Positions 46,668 through 58,276 of a DNA stretch of 64,000 nt are shown here, piece by piece. The notes under the pieces were generated by a model. It saw only the letters and a list, made by a program, of their open reading frames with translations. It was not told the DNA's origin and made no database searches. The translations under genes were made by a program, and so were the position numbers. This DNA is from Amphiura filiformis (lineage: Eukaryota > Echinodermata > Ophiuroidea > Amphilepidida > Amphiuridae), in the NCBI RefSeq assembly GCF_039555335.1, contig NC_092628.1, positions 37,160,965 through 37,224,964 of the forward strand, in the 5' to 3' direction. How positions within the stretch are numbered: the stretch's first letter is position 1; each line of letters begins with the position of its first letter.

Positions 46668-46728
46668 GCCCTTCCCTGCTTTTATGCGTTCCACCCCTCA
46701 AGAAAGTCATACGTTCTCACACGTAGAG

Positions 46729-46944
46729 GGTCGCAAGAAACGTGTGTTGGTGAGGGCGATATCTCGTTAGTGTTGGGCGACACCAACACCTGGGCGTTGT
46801 CATCCCGTTCTTCCGGGGTGCCAAAACCTTTTCTGTGGTACAGGGGTTTCTTGTGGTCCCAAACTTCGCTTTTGTGCATAGATCAGGTCGTGGGAGGTAA
46901 GTATCGTGCGCTTGTGTATGTCCCTCTCACTTCTGAGAGGGGAT
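46729..46944. repeat. DIRS inverted terminal repeat, right
   Basis: Inverse of 40131-40321 up to GGTCGTGGGAGGTAAGTA, then about 40 bases specific to this end, finishing TTCTGAGAGGGGA. LINE sequence resumes with TTCTAGCTTGTGG. Confidence 0.88.
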
Positions 46945-47004
46945 TCTAGCTTGTGGTAAGATTGAAGAACTGCGTAATTTCAATTTGTATTGCGCTCTTT
47001 ATAA

Positions 47005-47245
47005 GTTCCTAACATGTTTCACATGGAGCTTGAGCAATGTGAGATTGGTCATGTTTTCTCCTCATCCATGTTTAAGATGATTGTCCATCGATCAGGCTTC
47101 ACTGAATCTTTGTATCAATTTTCAAAACAAAATGTTGCATTGTTTAAATTCTACATGTTTTTCTTGTCTAGAGAGCAGGATGACACTTCTGCGCTGCCTG
47201 GATTTGGTGCGCGCCCGGGGCCCTTTCGCCGGGTCGACGGGCGTC
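47005..47245 (+). repeat. LINE inter-ORF repeat, right copy
   Basis: Diverged relative of 39700-40130 (see that entry). A GC-rich tail follows (47205-47310) with many CG dinucleotides. Confidence 0.6.
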
Positions 47246-47858
47246 TTCCGCTGAAGGTGCCGGTTGGTCCGGTGGGGGTGCTCTGGCGGGTGTCCCGGGT
47301 TTGGGTCGTGTGGGGTGTTGTTTTGCTTTCTATTTACATTTTTTCCTAATGTAAGCATGAATTTGCATAATTTTTTTTTTTCTTTATCATTTTAATACGG
47401 TCTTGTTGGTCGTGTTTTAGTACATAAATTTTGCACTAAAAAAAAAAAATCAATCATTCAAATTTGTCTTTTGCCAGCACTGTTGGATTTTGAACTGCCA
47501 ATCGTTTTGCTGCCTTTGTCCCAGTGTTCAGGGCTGTTGCGTGATTTGAGGCCCTGACTTCGATGCGGCGTCAAAGCGCTTTTCAATTGCGTGTTCTTAA
47601 TCAACTTTTTATGTTTTTTTCTCCTTTTATGTTTCCTTCTCCCTTGTATTTTTTTTTGTAATGTTTGCAGCTGTACATGTAATTCAAGATCCAACTACAT
47701 TAGGTTTTGTGTATTCTACAGGTATGTTAGGGATATTGAAATTATATGCAGTATTTAGAATGACATACAATGTACATGTGTGTTTTATTGTAACCTTATG
47801 AACATTCAAGTATTTACATCAGAAGAGGATATCTTCGGATTTTACTACCAATAGTAAA

Positions 47859-48605
47859 ATGGTTCTAACTTTAAGTACTTTTAACTGTAGAGGTATTCAG
47901 GACACTTTCAAGCGTAAAAAAGTTTTTCATTACCTTAGGTCAATAGGAAGTGATATTATTTTTCTGCAGGAGACCCATTCTTCTACTACAGAGGAAACAT
48001 TTTGGAAAACACAATGGGGTGCTCATGCCTGGTTTAACAGTTATGCTTCTAACAGCAGAGGGGTGGCCATTTTGATTAGTAATTCTATTTCTGTTGATGT
48101 TAAATCCATTTATAAAGATCCTAATGGAAGGTTTTTAATTTTGTCTGCTGTTTTGAATGGGTTCCCAGTTGTTTTGACAAATATTTATGCCCCTAATGCT
48201 GATGATCCCCAGTTTTATTTGGATGTGTTTGCCCACTTAGATAAATTTGATGGTTCATCCCTTGTTATTGCTGGTGATCTAAATTTAGCTTTGAGTGATC
48301 TTGATTACCGTGGTTCTCGTGCTCGCCATTCAAATATTAATGCAAGTGAAATGGTCAATATTTTGATCGAAGATTTGAATTTAATTGATGTATGGCGGCA
48401 TTATCACCCTAACCTTAGGCATTATACCCGTCATCAACACAATCCTAAGGTTTTATCAAGATTGGATTATATTTTGATTTCAGAGAATATGATTGGTTCC
48501 TGTTATGGTTCTAAAATTCTTCCTGGGGTTAACTCAGATCACTCAATTGTTAATTTGAAATTTGATTTGGATCCCAACCCCGTGGCAGAGGCTACTGGAA
48601 ATTGA
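47859..48605 (+). CDS. LINE ORF2 endonuclease domain
   Basis: An uninterrupted 248-codon frame with the APE-type endonuclease motifs in order. These are LSTFNCRGIQDTFKR (Asn near the start), IIFLQETHSSTTEE (catalytic Glu), LTNIYAPNADDPQF, LVIAGDLNLALSDLD (Asp and Asn), SRLDYILISENM, and GVNSDHSIVNLKF (Ser-Asp-His). This enzyme nicks target DNA to prime reverse transcription. Translation shifts frame near 48580; the true continuation GRGYWKLNCNYL is read in the next frame. Confidence 0.9.
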   Translation: MVLTLSTFNCRGIQDTFKRKKVFHYLRSIGSDIIFLQETHSSTTEETFWKTQWGAHAWFNSYASNSRGVAILISNSISVDVKSIYKDPNGRFLILSAVLNGFPVVLTNIYAPNADDPQFYLDVFAHLDKFDGSSLVIAGDLNLALSDLDYRGSRARHSNINASEMVNILIEDLNLIDVWRHYHPNLRHYTRHQHNPKVLSRLDYILISENMIGSCYGSKILPGVNSDHSIVNLKFDLDPNPVAEATGN

Positions 48606-51600
48606 ATTGTAATTATCTTCGTAAAGATGCTGACTTTATTAAATTTATTAAAAATAAAATTGAGGAGTTTAAAATGACCAATCTATGTAACACTGATTGT
48701 AATTCCAATTCTATTTGGGATGCTTTCAAATGTACCATCACTGGTTATTGTATTGAGTACACATCTAGAAAGAAGAAAGAGAGAACATCCTCTAAGAATA
48801 ACCTTATTAATAAGATTAAGGAGCTTCAACTCAAATTGGTCGATGGTCTTGATGACGATGCTTATGCTACTATCAATGATGAGCTTAAAGAGTTAGATTC
48901 CCAGTTGAATAAGATTGTTGATTTTGAGACTGATGGGCTTATCACTAGATCCCGCTGCCGTTGGGCAGAAGAGGGTGAGAGAAGTTCCAAATACTTCTGC
49001 AATTTGGAGAAAAGATCTAATGAAAAGAAAAGCATTAATCGCATCAGGACTGCCGATCAAGATATGATAACAAACAAAAAGAATATTCTGGAGGAAATTC
49101 ACAAATTTTATAGCAAGTTGTACCAATACTCTGGTATTGAAAAGAATTGTACTGAGTATGATGTAACAGTTAATGATTTTTTTAAACCCTCTTGATATTC
49201 CCAAGCTCTCCAATGAAGATAAAGATAATCTTGATCAGCCCCTTTCAAAAAATGAGGTTTTTCAGACTATTTCTTCTATGAATCACAACAAATCTCCAGG
49301 GTATGATGGCTTACCCGTCGAATTTTACATCATTTTTTGGAACGACATTAGTGATATGCTTCTTGACTCTTTTAATTTTTCTTTTGAAAGTGGCCTTCTT
49401 AGTTTGTCCCAAAGAAATGGAATTATCACTTTATTGCCAAAGAAAGATAAGGATCTATTGGAAATTCAAAATTATAGACCAATCTCACTTCTTACTACTG
49501 ATTACAAAATTATTGCCAAGACTATGGCTAACCGCTTTAAAGAAATGTATTGGTAATTTGATCCATTCAGACCAGTCTGGCTTTTTAAAAGGCAGAAGCA
49601 TTGGTAATAACATTAGGCTACTTTTAGATGTAATTGATTTTACTGAGGCGAATGATATCCCTGCTGCTGTTATTTTATTAGATATCCAAAAAGCATTTGA
49701 TTCGGTCAGTCATGAGTTCCTCTTTAAAGTGTTGGATCATCTTAATTTTGGTGAAAATTTTATCAAATGGGTTAAAACTTTTTACTCAGGCAGGAAATCT
49801 TTTGTTATTAACAACGGTTTCCTTACAAAATCAGTCAATATGGAACGGGGCATATTTCAAGGTTGCCCAATCTCCCCATACCTTTTCCTGTCAATCCTGT
49901 GTGTCATGGAGACGCTTGGGAGTGCAATTAGGATTAATTCCAATATTAAAGGTATTTTGGTTAACAGGAAAGAATTGAAAGTGTCCATGCTTGCTGATGA
50001 CACTACATGTTACATTGATGGTTCAAAGGAATCATTTCAAAGTCTGTTTGATATCCTCAACACTTTTGGTAAATGCTCTGGTTGTAAGGTAAACATGTCT
50101 AAATCCAAATCAATTTGGATAGGCTCTAAAAAAGGCAACCAAGAGTTTCCATTTCAAGATAAGGGGCTTTGCTGGGTTCAAGACAAATTCAGTTACCTTG
50201 GTATTAATTTTTCCCTCAATCTGAGTTTGTTGTTTGATTTAAATTATAAGGTGAAACTGAAGCAAATTGAACAAACCTTAAATTGTTGGAAAGCTAGAAG
50301 TTTGTCACTCATTGGTAAAATTTGTGTCATAAAATCTCTTTTGCTTCCACAGTTGTTGTATCTTTTTTCTGTGCTCTGTATAAAAATTCCAGAAACTTTT
50401 TTCAAAAATTTAAATAAATTATTTTTAATTTCATCTGGAATGGGGAAATGACAGAGTGAAGAGGGATTTTGTATGTCTTGATTATTCTTTGGGTGGTTTA
50501 CGTTATGGTTAATGTAAAGTGTTTTATGGAGGCTCAAAATTGATTTGGGTAAAATATTTACTTGATGACAACTATGAGTGCATGTGGAAATCTCTTGAGA
50601 TTTCTTTTCTTCAAAAATTTCATTCTGATGTTAAAATTCTGTGGAAATCTCATGCACCTGAAAGTATTCTTTCGCGTCTGAAGAATGTGCAGCTGGCTGA
50701 TTCAATAAGATCGTGGTATTCTTTTAGAGATAAAGCCACTGAAGACCTTGGTTATGAGATCCGAGAAATGAGGAGTCAGAATAGCACTTGTATTTGGTTC
50801 AATAGAAGTATTAGATCCAAATCAAAACAGTATTTTTATTACGATTCTTGGTATACTAAAGGGATTTGTACTCTATCTGATGTTCTTTATGATAATCTTC
50901 CCACACCAGTCTTAAAATCTTTTGACGACTTAATAATTGAATTTGATATCTCTTACAGAGATAGGAGAAAATATAATGTGTTGATGGATAGCATTGTTCA
51001 TTATTGTGGGATGCTGGATGATTTTGAGGACCAGGATTTTGACACTTTCGACATTTTCTCTAATAATCTTATCCTGGTCCCCAGGGTCCCTCGCTACACC
51101 TACAGTATAATGTTAAACAAGCTTCCCCTGAAAGAATTCAAAAATTCTGGGAAGATATCTTTGAAGATTTTTGTGATAAGGGGAATGTAGGGTGGGAAGA
51201 AATTCATATCCGAATTTCAAATGTACCATTGAGACTCAATTAAGATCATTTTATTTTAAACTATTCCATAAGGCAATTGCTTTCAACAGCTTTCTCCACA
51301 AAATTGGAAGAAAAGATTCTCCTCTTTGTTTCTTTTGTGACAAATTTCCCAAACTGTGGTTCATGTTTTTTGTGAATGTGATAAAGTTAAATGTATCTGG
51401 AATGAGTTATTTAACATGTTAAATGACAAACTTCACCTGAATATTCAGTTTAATAGTTTTGACCTTATGTTTGGTATTGCCAATGATAATTTACTTTCCT
51501 TTTTAATATTATGCAGTAAATACTACATTTACAGATGTAGATTTCAGGAAGTGAACCCAAACTTTACTGCTTTGAAAAACTTCATTTTGATGAAAAGAAA

Positions 51601-51631
51601 ATGGAATATGATATTGCTTATAAAAGGGTAA
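48580..51631 (+). pseudogene. LINE ORF2 reverse transcriptase and C-terminus, multiply frameshifted
   Basis: Pieces in changing frames: linker 48584-49195 (YWKLNCNYLRKD, then CRWAEEGERSSKYFCNLEKR), RT fingers 49173-49556 (MNHNKSPGYDGLPVEFY then NYRPISLLTTDYKI), and palm 49560-50451. The palm has FDSVSHEFLFKVLDHL (catalytic Asp), GIFQGCPISPYLFLSIL and MLADDTTCYIDG (ADDT, as in the L1 group). The thumb and C-terminal region are at 50519-51190. A C-terminal zinc-like motif is split over two frames (DSPLCFFCDKF, then VHVFCECDKVKCIWNE). The frame order changes at least five times. The ADDT palm and the HVFCEC tail place it with L1/Tx1. Confidence 0.88.
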
Positions 51632-51873
51632 ATTAAGTAATCACTTTAAAAGTGGTGCTTTGACATTTGATGTACAAGGTGCATTAGCACTGTAATATTG
51701 TTTTGCCATTATGTCACATGTACATGTATGTTGACTCTGTATGATATACAAAATGTATCTCATTATTCATTATTTGTGCATTATGTAGTACACTATGCCA
51801 TGTATGTATACACACATTTGCAGCTGTAATTGTGATTCTCTGTGATTATATTATTCTTATGTTTGCTTTTTCC

Positions 51874-51926
51874 AATAAAAAATATAATGACAAAAAAAAA
51901 AAAAAAAAAAAAAAATGTCGCATTTC
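51874..51926 (+). other. LINE 3' end: AATAAA, poly-A tail and right target duplication
   Basis: AATAAA at 51874, poly-A of about 20-24 bases ending at 51915 (the last four A may belong to the duplication), then ATGTCGCATTTC matching the left flank. Confidence 0.88.
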
Positions 51927-52673
51927 TCAGTCCCGGTGATGATACTATATCCGCAACGCCGTTGTCATATATCTCTGACCCCTGTAAGGTCAAAAACGGT
52001 TAAACGTGGTGTTGATTTCAACCAATCCGATCCACCGATTGTGATACTGACATCATATGAGGTGACCAGGAGGCAGGAGATACCATTTTGGTCAACTGAA
52101 CTCGACTCGTGCGTTCTTTTGGTTGACATAAATCGAACAAAATTTTCAATAACGGGTAATAGTAGGATTTCAATTTTTTATTAATGAATAATGAAGTTAC
52201 TTGTAGTTTTGAGGAATGACAAAGTTGTTTTTGGAAACTTAGATGTTTGTTTCAACTGATGATGTATGATCGCAAGGTGAATGAATTCGTGAAGAGATTT
52301 GCTTGTTTGAGTGATAGTAGGATACGGGATGTAGGCTAGTCTTCTGTGTTTGACCTGCTCCGATGTCTCAATTCACGCGGAATTATTTGTACCTGCTAAC
52401 CAGACAGCAATACTGCGTATTGCTGTATGGAACCAGATATACAGTAAGCGTATACCAGCCCTCGTATAGGTATGCCAGGTGAATTCAAATTTGCCATCAA
52501 ACTGCATCATTTTATATATCAAATTAAAGCCCTTGAGTAAAGAAAGCCAACACTGAAAACCTTTTTGTCATAGCACTTTCCGTAGCAAAGTTACATCTAG
52601 TCAAAGATTGACTTTCATCAAAAAGATTCTGCTAGCAAAATTCCCCAAAACAGCATTACGGGGTATTTCTAGA
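51927..52673. other. No gene recognised (PHB2 intron 1)
   Basis: Resumes host sequence interrupted by the LINE. The frame at 51915-52184 opens inside the duplication and has no recognisable domain. Confidence 0.35.
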
Positions 52674-53000
52674 CAGCGCTCGAAATTTTGGTTGTCCGTT
52701 CGCCCCGGACAACTAAAAAGTCGCCGGACAACCAAAAATACTGATTCGGTTGTCCGCCGGACAAACATAAATCTAGCCAAAAGTCACATTTGTAGGTCAC
52801 GGTTGCCCGGGACAACTAAAAAAGTTGCCGGACAACCAAAAATACTGATTCGGTTGTCCGTCGGACAAACATAAATCTAGCCAAAAGTCACATTTGTAGG
52901 CCTACGCCCTACGGACAACCAAAAACTTAGACAGACAACCAGAAATTGTAATCTGGTTGTCCATGGGACAACCATTTATTTTTCCTAAATTCGAACACTG
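52674..53000. mobile_element. hAT-type MITE with internal ~105-bp duplication, 327 bp
   Basis: The ends CAGCGCTCGAA and TTCGAACACTG are inverted. Flanking 8-mers TTTCTAGA and CTTCTAGA agree at seven of eight. The word GGTTGTCC or its complement occurs repeatedly. A block from AAAGTCGCCGGACAACC to CACATTTGTAGG is present twice in tandem. Second family copy at 59402-59618. Confidence 0.85.
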
Positions 53001-54602
53001 CTTCTAGATCTTAGTCTCATGACGATAGCAGCTTTTTTTACTGGAACTGCTATCAAAATCCCTCTGAAATTACATGTGCGAGTCTCTCATCACCAAAATA
53101 AATCATATATTTGGGTCAAGTGAAGTATAGACAACATTTATGAAGGTTTCCTTGAGTTGAGCAAGCGGTTCTTTTAAATTTCAATGTAAATTTGTATTGC
53201 CGGTTTAGGCCATTTTGGCTGAATAGCAAATGTGTTAACTGAGGTTTCCCTGTCATACCTACCTCGTATTAAGGATCTGAAGGGGCACGGCAACTTTTTT
53301 AGGGCAAGTTGATAATTGCCTTGGATTTTCACTGAAAAGGCAAGGCAGCACGGAAATTTGTAATATTTTAAAAGGGCATCACGGCAACTGTTGAAAATTT
53401 GAGAAGGGCACCAAGGCAATTTTTCAAAAGCGAATAGATGCATTGCTGTCAGCTGAATTCGACACCAAAGTAAAATTCGACTCTCAACTTTACATTAAAA
53501 CTAACCTGATTGCTCAAAAAACCTGCTTAAATAATACAAAGCAGTCAAAAATCAACAGTTTAATTTACTTAAATTTTGAGATCCCTAGTTCTGAGCTGCA
53601 AAACTGACTCGAAACAGCTGTAACTTTGGTTATAATATTGATCAAATTCGCCGGGATAAAAACTATTTTGTGCAAAACATATCTAGAGAGTAGAGATGGG
53701 CTCACATGTACAAGATAAGATGATACCGGAAGGGTATCGCCATCGGTTTGCAATGGGAAGTCAATGTTTGCTAATCGAGAGATCAATTGATTTGCCCAGT
53801 GCTGGGATTTTGTTCACGACTCGAGGAAGCTTAGTTACTAACAGCGTTTCTGATTGGTCGATAGTAAGTTGAAGGTATTTCTCTGACCAATCCGGAAAAT
53901 GAAGTCAGATTTCTAGCAACCAGATAATGTATAAAAGCTGATGTGATTGGCTGAATATGTAAGCTTACATAGGGGTACATGTAATGAATATTAATTCACA
54001 ACAAACTATTGATTGATAGCTGGGTTACGATGCTCAAAATACTAAAATAGCGATCATGTTCTCAAGAACTTCGATTTTAATTTTCCACAATTTTTCGGGG
54101 TTTTAACCAGTACTTGTTAATGATTTTATAATGAAGGGACAGGGCTGGCTGGCTAGGGCACCCACAGCAACTTCATTAAAAGGCACGGTAAGTGGCTGCC
54201 GTCGGTAAAGGACATATTTTGAGGGCATTCCGGCAATGGGGGTGGGCACCCACGGCAATATGCCGTGGGTTAATTCGAGGGCTGGCGTATACATGTACGC
54301 GAACGCCAGCGCACATCCGCATTACGCGTGAGCGCGTACAATTCGTCATGTCTGGAATCTGTGTGCGTATCACGCTTTCAAGTTGAATTCAGTATTTTGG
54401 AAGTATCGGATAAAGATTGCCGTTTTATTCAGTTTTATTGTTGATATCAACAGAAATCACCGATCTTTTTGTAAGGCTGACTGCATGACTGTCAATGATT
54501 GGCAATTATACGATCTTTAGCTTGTTTTCGTTGTTGAAAGGGATTCATAATGACATGTACGGACCTGAATTTATAAATATTATTTCTGACTTTGTTTTGC
54601 AG
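53001..54602. other. Rest of PHB2 intron 1; degenerate GGGCACGGCAA repeats
   Basis: Words like AGGGCACGGCAAC recur at 53283, 53374, 53405, 54155, 54179, 54222 and 54250, pointing to another motif-iterated but decayed repeat. A small hairpin GGCTGGCGTATACATGTACG lies near 54280. No gene other than PHB2 exon 2 at the right edge. Confidence 0.45.
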
Positions 54603-54764
54603 TTGATGGTGGTCACAGAGCAGTAATATTCAGTCGTATTGGTGGTGTTCAGAATCAGATCTATGCTGAGGGTTTACACTTCAGGATACCCTGGTTCAAC
54701 TATCCCATAATCTATGACATCAGGTCCCGACCACGGAGAATTGGATCACCTACAGGTAGCAAAG
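54603..54764 (+). CDS. PHB2: Prohibitin-2, exon 2
   Basis: Residues 43-96. Begins [17 protein letters not shown] and continues [18 protein letters not shown] and [13 protein letters not shown]. This is the start of the SPFH/prohibitin domain facing the intermembrane space. Acceptor TTGTTTTGCAG, donor GTATGT, phase 1 on both sides. Confidence 0.97.
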
Positions 54765-54900
54765 GTATGTAGCAACACACTTAGCTCTAGGTCAAGGTAT
54801 TTAACATAGTATAGAGAGAAAGCGGGAGAGTCGTAGATGAGAACAGTACAAGTTGGTAACACAGAATGTTTTTGATGGATGGTGATGCCAGAATATTTAA

Positions 54901-57124
54901 GGGGGTACTACACCCCTGTGGTAAATTTGTGACTAGTTTTGCATTTTTCTCAAAAAATAATAACACACTGGTAATAAAAGTTATGTATATTATTGGGGCA
55001 AAGAATCCAATCACTACACTGAAATTTCAGTGACTCAAGACAAGCGAAGCGGTTCAGTATATATGATAGGAAACGAGGTACATCCTAGCACCGGTGAGTG
55101 TGATCGGAAATTGGGTAACATTTGGTGAAAAAATAGGATTTATTTAAATTTCCATAAAAAATGGTTTTAATTTGGTGGAAAGGATTATATTTTAATAATC
55201 TAAAAGAAAAAAGAAAAATTTGTCTCAAATTTTGTGTTTTCTGTGCCGCTAAAGTTGCGTGCATTATTTGTAGCGTGAGGGACGGACACTATGTTCCATT
55301 ATTATGAAAATACTTCTCTTGGAAAGAGATTAGATGCTATTGTCAATTTTTGTTTACATATTATTAGTACAACCCTTGCCACAGGAAATACCAATGAGAT
55401 TTTTAATTGGATGTCTTCCAGAAGATAGAAGGGGTCCTGGAAGGTGAACCCTAGAAATTTTGTCCGTCCCTCACGGATAAAAATCCAAAAAAGTTTTTTC
55501 TCTGAGAAACATTTCAAGGAATTAAATTAGCATATACCCTATCTATCAATGTTAATGCTCACCTTACTAGAGATAAAGAAACTAAAATTCCCAATCTTTA
55601 AATCTAAGAGTTATTAGTCCTTAATTGATGTGAGGGACGGACATGTCCGTCCCTCACACTAACTTATTTTGGATGTACAGGTACCAATGTATGTTGAGTG
55701 AAAATATTTTTGTTTACATATCAATAGTGCAACCCCTGCCACATGAAATATCAATGAGTTTTTTAATTAGATGTCTTTCAGAAGAGAGTTGGAGGTCATG
55801 GAAGGTGAATGCTAGAAATTTTGTCCGTCCCTCACGGATAAAAATCCAAAAAAGTTGTTTCTCTGAGAAATATTCTAAGGAATTAAAATAGCATACACCC
55901 TATATATCAATATTAGTGCTCACCTTAATAGAGATAAAGAAACTAAAATTGCCAATCTTTAAATCTCGGAGTTATTAGTCCTTTTAATTAAGGGACCAAC
56001 ATGTCCGTCCCTCACACCAACTGATTTTGGATGTACAGGTACCAATGTATGTTGAGTGAAAATATTTGGCCACTAAATATTAAACCCAATTCTTCTACCC
56101 AGTCAGAGAGTCTGTCTAAAACTAATTCAGGCCAATCCCAGAAGGTCATGCTCCCAAATATTTGGAATTGAAGGTCCTGTTGCTAAAAAAGAGGGTATGT
56201 CCGTCCCTCACACCAACTTATTAAAATTAATATTATTGTAAATTACTGCTTCTTTATCAGTAAAACTACAATTGGGTATTGAAAACAAACAGCATGAAGT
56301 AAAACTTCTGTGTTTAATTTGAAATTAAAAGTGAAATACACACTGAATAAGATATTTAGGCCATCATATGTCCGTCCCTCACAGACAAGCTGTCCGTCCC
56401 TCACACAAGTATTTAGGGGGTATAATCGTATGATATTTCCACTGAACTTGAATTATTTTGACAACTGCATTTCATTTAGATGTCAAGGATAGCATTAGTG
56501 GTGGATTTGGAGAAATCTTGCCAAATTTGAAATTTTGTAACATTTTGTCCGTCCCTCACATAGAAAATGTCCGTCCCTCACATAAACTTTGGACTCGCTT
56601 CATAGACGCCTTGAAAACAAACTGAGTCAAATTTCTTAATTTTTGGAGAGATGGAACATTACTCTTTCATGAAAAGTATATATTGATTAAACATGTGTAT
56701 AAGTTTCAATAGAAAACTTGAAGATGTAACTAATGGTGGTGATTGCTTATTCTATTGATTTCCGTCCCTCACACGTGAAAATTTTGTATAGTGAAATAAT
56801 TGATGCACATGTGGCAACATTTTCATGCATGAAATAACTATTGGTTGAAGGGTTATATGTTAACCTAACTTAAAGGAATAAATTTTAACAAGGGTTAATT
56901 AAACACAGCAATTAATCTATTGATGTCCGTCCCTCACGTGAGGGACGGAGTACCTTATTTCTTATCATAAATAACAAACCGCTTGTCTTGGGTCACTGAA
57001 ATTCCAGTGTAGTAATTGTATTCCTTGCCCCTATAATATATATAACTTTTGTTACCAATGTGTTATTAGTTTTTGAGACAAATGCAAAACTAGACACAAA
57101 TTTATTGAGGGGTGTAGTACCCCC
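54901..57124. mobile_element. TTAA-flanked element with iterated TGTCCGTCCCTCAC motif, 2.22 kb
   Basis: The termini GGGGGTACTACACCCC and its complement pair, and the pairing extends about 190 bp (for example AACACACTGGTAATAAAAGTT and ACAAGCG). TTAA flanks both sides (54897-54900 and 57125-57128). The 14-mer TGTCCGTCCCTCAC or its complement occurs about 14 times, mainly near 55461, 55642, 55823, 56003 and 56199, with doubled copies near 56371/56391 and 56549/56569. Part of the regularity comes from a ~360-bp tandem duplication (55353-55712 and 55713-56072). It fills most of PHB2 intron 2. No transposase. Confidence 0.85.
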
Positions 57125-57731
57125 TTAAACGAAACATGTGCATAATATGAATGATATAAACATAAACTGTTCAACTTAAAAAATAGTAATACAATTTCTA
57201 AGGGATTTTTATATTATTTGAAAGAGGTTTTGCTTTGACTTTAGATAGTAAATCAAGGGTAATTCCATTTCAAATAAGTGGTAATTTTCATGTGTGCAAT
57301 CTTTCGCAATTAGCTGATTTTGTTCTTCAATTTACATTTTTGTACACAGACCTATGCATAATATAATACAGTTGCATGTTTTTATTTGCATGTAGCTGTG
57401 TTGAGCGTGAAAAGCGAAAATGTCCACTTTGACAGTATAGCACACATCACACACTTGGAGGCTTGGGCACAAAATAGATCAACACACTTTTGTGTTCCAA
57501 GCACTTAATAGGAAGTTTTGTTTTTCAATGTGAAAAGGAACTAAATAAGTATTGGTACATGTACAATACTAAGTATAACAGGTAGAGTGAAAAACTTGGG
57601 AAGTTTGTGTCATTATGATAACTGGTTATTATTTTTCACCTGGTTCTGAATCATTGGATTCAAAATGCCTACAGTTGAGGAAACATAATGAACATTGCAA
57701 ATTCTGACATCATTTGGCATGTTTATGTTAG
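57125..57731. other. End of PHB2 intron 2, no other feature
   Basis: A/T-rich intronic sequence up to the exon 3 acceptor. Confidence 0.4.
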
Positions 57732-57856
57732 ATCTTCAGATGGTGAATATTAGTCTTCGTGTTCTATCTCGTCCTGAAGCCACCAAGCTGCCAGAAATTT
57801 GCAGACAACTAGGAACAGACTATGATGAAAGAGTTTTACCATCTATTTGTAATGAG
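57732..57856 (+). CDS. PHB2: Prohibitin-2, exon 3
   Basis: Residues 97-138, beginning [19 protein letters not shown] and ending [13 protein letters not shown]. Part of the SPFH domain. At the position of the mammalian LC3-interacting motif (Tyr-x-x-Leu, residues 121-124 in human) this protein has Cys120-Arg-Gln-Leu123, so the aromatic residue is absent. Donor GTAAGC. Confidence 0.97.
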
Positions 57857-58276
57857 GTAAGCAACAAAGAAAACTTGTGACCTTGAAACTTACTGCATAT
57901 GTGCTTCGTATCTAAAAAAGTGCCCAACTGGCCAAGATTTTTTCCACCCCAATTTTGACATTCCCAGAAAAAATACTGACCCGACCTTTCCCGATGAATT
58001 TGGAATGATCCAGCCTGATTCAGATTTTTTGCACAACGGACTGGTTGATACAAACATCTGCTAGCGTCATCCTGATCTGTTCATCCAATCTGTTGTCAGT
58101 CCAGATTTTTGTATTGTCCCACTGGACACTAATTTTAATTAGGGTAATTTGGGTAATTAAAATTACCCAAAACGTAATTAAAATTACCCAAAACGTAAAA
58201 TAAATTATATTCATTCAAATGCAGTATGATTTGAGGAAAAGTAGTAAAAACAACTGATCTGACTTTGTTGGATTAT

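Larger units (their letters stand above)
40131..46944 (+). mobile_element. DIRS-type retrotransposon nested in the LINE, degenerate
   Basis: A 6.8-kb GC-rich element, plus strand. It has terminal repeats 40131-40321 and 46729-46944 in inverse orientation, an internal complementary region at 46563-46667, and a gag-like zinc cluster. RT with YLDDW, RNase H and tyrosine recombinase follow, all frameshifted. Its GC content contrasts with the A/T-rich LINE around it. The family differs from the element at 9432-16725: terminal sequences are unrelated, while the protein order is the same. Confidence 0.9.
38452..51910 (+). mobile_element. L1-like (Tx1/L1 group) LINE, full length, interrupted by DIRS
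   Basis: It starts AGAGGGCGCTG after the left duplication and ends in about 20 A after AATAAA (51874-51879), followed by the same 16-bp duplication. Without the DIRS insert it is about 6.6 kb, a normal L1 length. ORF1, an inter-ORF region and ORF2 (endonuclease, RT, C-terminal zinc-binding motif) are present in order. Six or more frame changes make it inactive. It lies in sense orientation in PHB2 intron 1. Confidence 0.9.
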
